From an uncultured Clostridia bacterium (GTDB taxonomy: Bacteria; Bacillota; Clostridia; Oscillospirales; CAG-272): a DNA stretch of 6,031 nt. Position numbers and translations under genes: made by a program. Below are positions 5,857 to 6,031 of this stretch, one piece after another. The stretch spans positions 1-6,031 of the forward strand of contig CAJGCM010000135.1 in the NCBI GenBank assembly GCA_904501765.1. Direction: 5' to 3'. The notes under the pieces are model-generated. The model searched no databases, was not told the DNA's origin, and saw only the letters and a list, made by a program, of their open reading frames with translations. Every line of letters begins with the position of its first letter. Positions within the stretch are counted from its first letter, which is position 1.

Positions 5857-6031
5857 GTAGCTTAGGTATTTCGGCATAAACCGAATAAAAAACAAATTGG
5901 GGCGTTGCGAAAAGCAGTGCCTCAATTTTACTTATGTTGAAGTCATTTTAAGCTAAGGTTGGGAACCCAAATGGTTCCCTTCGTTTTTATCAAAGTTTTT
6001 TATTCTTCCTCGTTTCCTCGCTCATCGTACA
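5857..6031 (+). repeat. Structured intergenic repeat, copy 3 (downstream of the aldolase gene, cut by window end)
   Basis: A diverged copy of the element after groEL, starting about six bases after the aldolase stop and in the same orientation. The conserved leader is at 5873-5895 and differs from copies 1 and 2 at one base of 23. Hairpin A has a different sequence but the same shape: 15 bp, 5894-5908/5914-5928, loop GAAAA, with the inner TTG/CAG step kept. Hairpin B is at 5961-5967/5973-5979 (7 bp), where two A-T pairs of copy 1 have become G-C pairs. The linker shares 18 exact bases (6002-6019) with copy 2. The left arm of hairpin C would be at 6024-6031, but its right arm lies beyond the window. 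The leader can also form a small stem TTCGG/CCGAA (5870-5874/5881-5885), which is weak in the other copies. Confidence 0.88.
5894..5932 (+). terminator. Hairpin A of repeat copy 3, possible terminator of the aldolase gene
   Basis: A 15-bp stem pairs 5894-5908 with 5914-5928 and includes three G.T wobbles. It has a GAAAA loop and lies 42 bases after the aldolase stop. Only TTTTACTT follows, so the T-tract is short and partly used up in the stem. It is likely to stop or stabilise the transcript end, but is less convincing as an intrinsic terminator than the copies after groEL. Confidence 0.5.

Overview
The window looks like chromosomal DNA from an anaerobic Clostridia-type Firmicute, probably Ruminococcaceae/Oscillospiraceae-like. 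The basis is the GroEL tail, an AddB-type rather than RecBCD-type nuclease, strong GGAGG-type ribosome binding sites and Firmicute-like promoters. This is inferred from sequence character, not from any database search.

Layout. Positions 2-244 (+) hold the last 80 codons of groEL. Downstream lie two tandem copies (about 247-473 and 474-690) of a structured intergenic repeat whose first hairpin also looks like the groEL terminator. Facing them is a minus-strand unit that ends in its own intrinsic terminator at 708-744. It consists of a small OmpR/PhoB-type winged-helix regulator (4135-4662) followed, with one base between, by addB (822-4133), the AddB subunit of the AddAB helicase-nuclease. AddB has a TTG start and a complete nuclease/Fe-S domain but no recognisable Walker A. 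The unit is driven by a full-consensus sigma-A promoter at 4697-4726. A 223-bp divergent intergenic region carries that promoter, a 16-bp direct repeat at 21-bp period (4765-4801) and an extended -10 promoter for the plus-strand gene. That gene (4886-5851) encodes a KDPG/KHG aldolase fused to a C-terminal VOC (glyoxalase/dioxygenase-fold) domain. A third, diverged copy of the repeat begins a few bases after its stop codon and runs off the window at 6031.

How it fits together. The genes are mostly housekeeping: protein folding, double-strand break processing and sugar-acid breakdown. The most unusual content is the intergenic repeat. It starts just after the stop codon of both plus-strand genes, in the same orientation as the gene. 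It carries at least three successive hairpins whose loops and stems differ between copies while base pairing is kept by paired changes, and its wobble pairs only make sense in the plus-strand RNA. I read it as a dispersed, RNA-structured 3'-UTR element of unknown function. I do not recognise it as a named family.

Secondary points of interest are the coupling of addB to a regulator with a shortened receiver, the absence of addA next to addB, and the aldolase-VOC fusion. No tRNA, rRNA, CRISPR array, insertion sequence or phage gene is visible.
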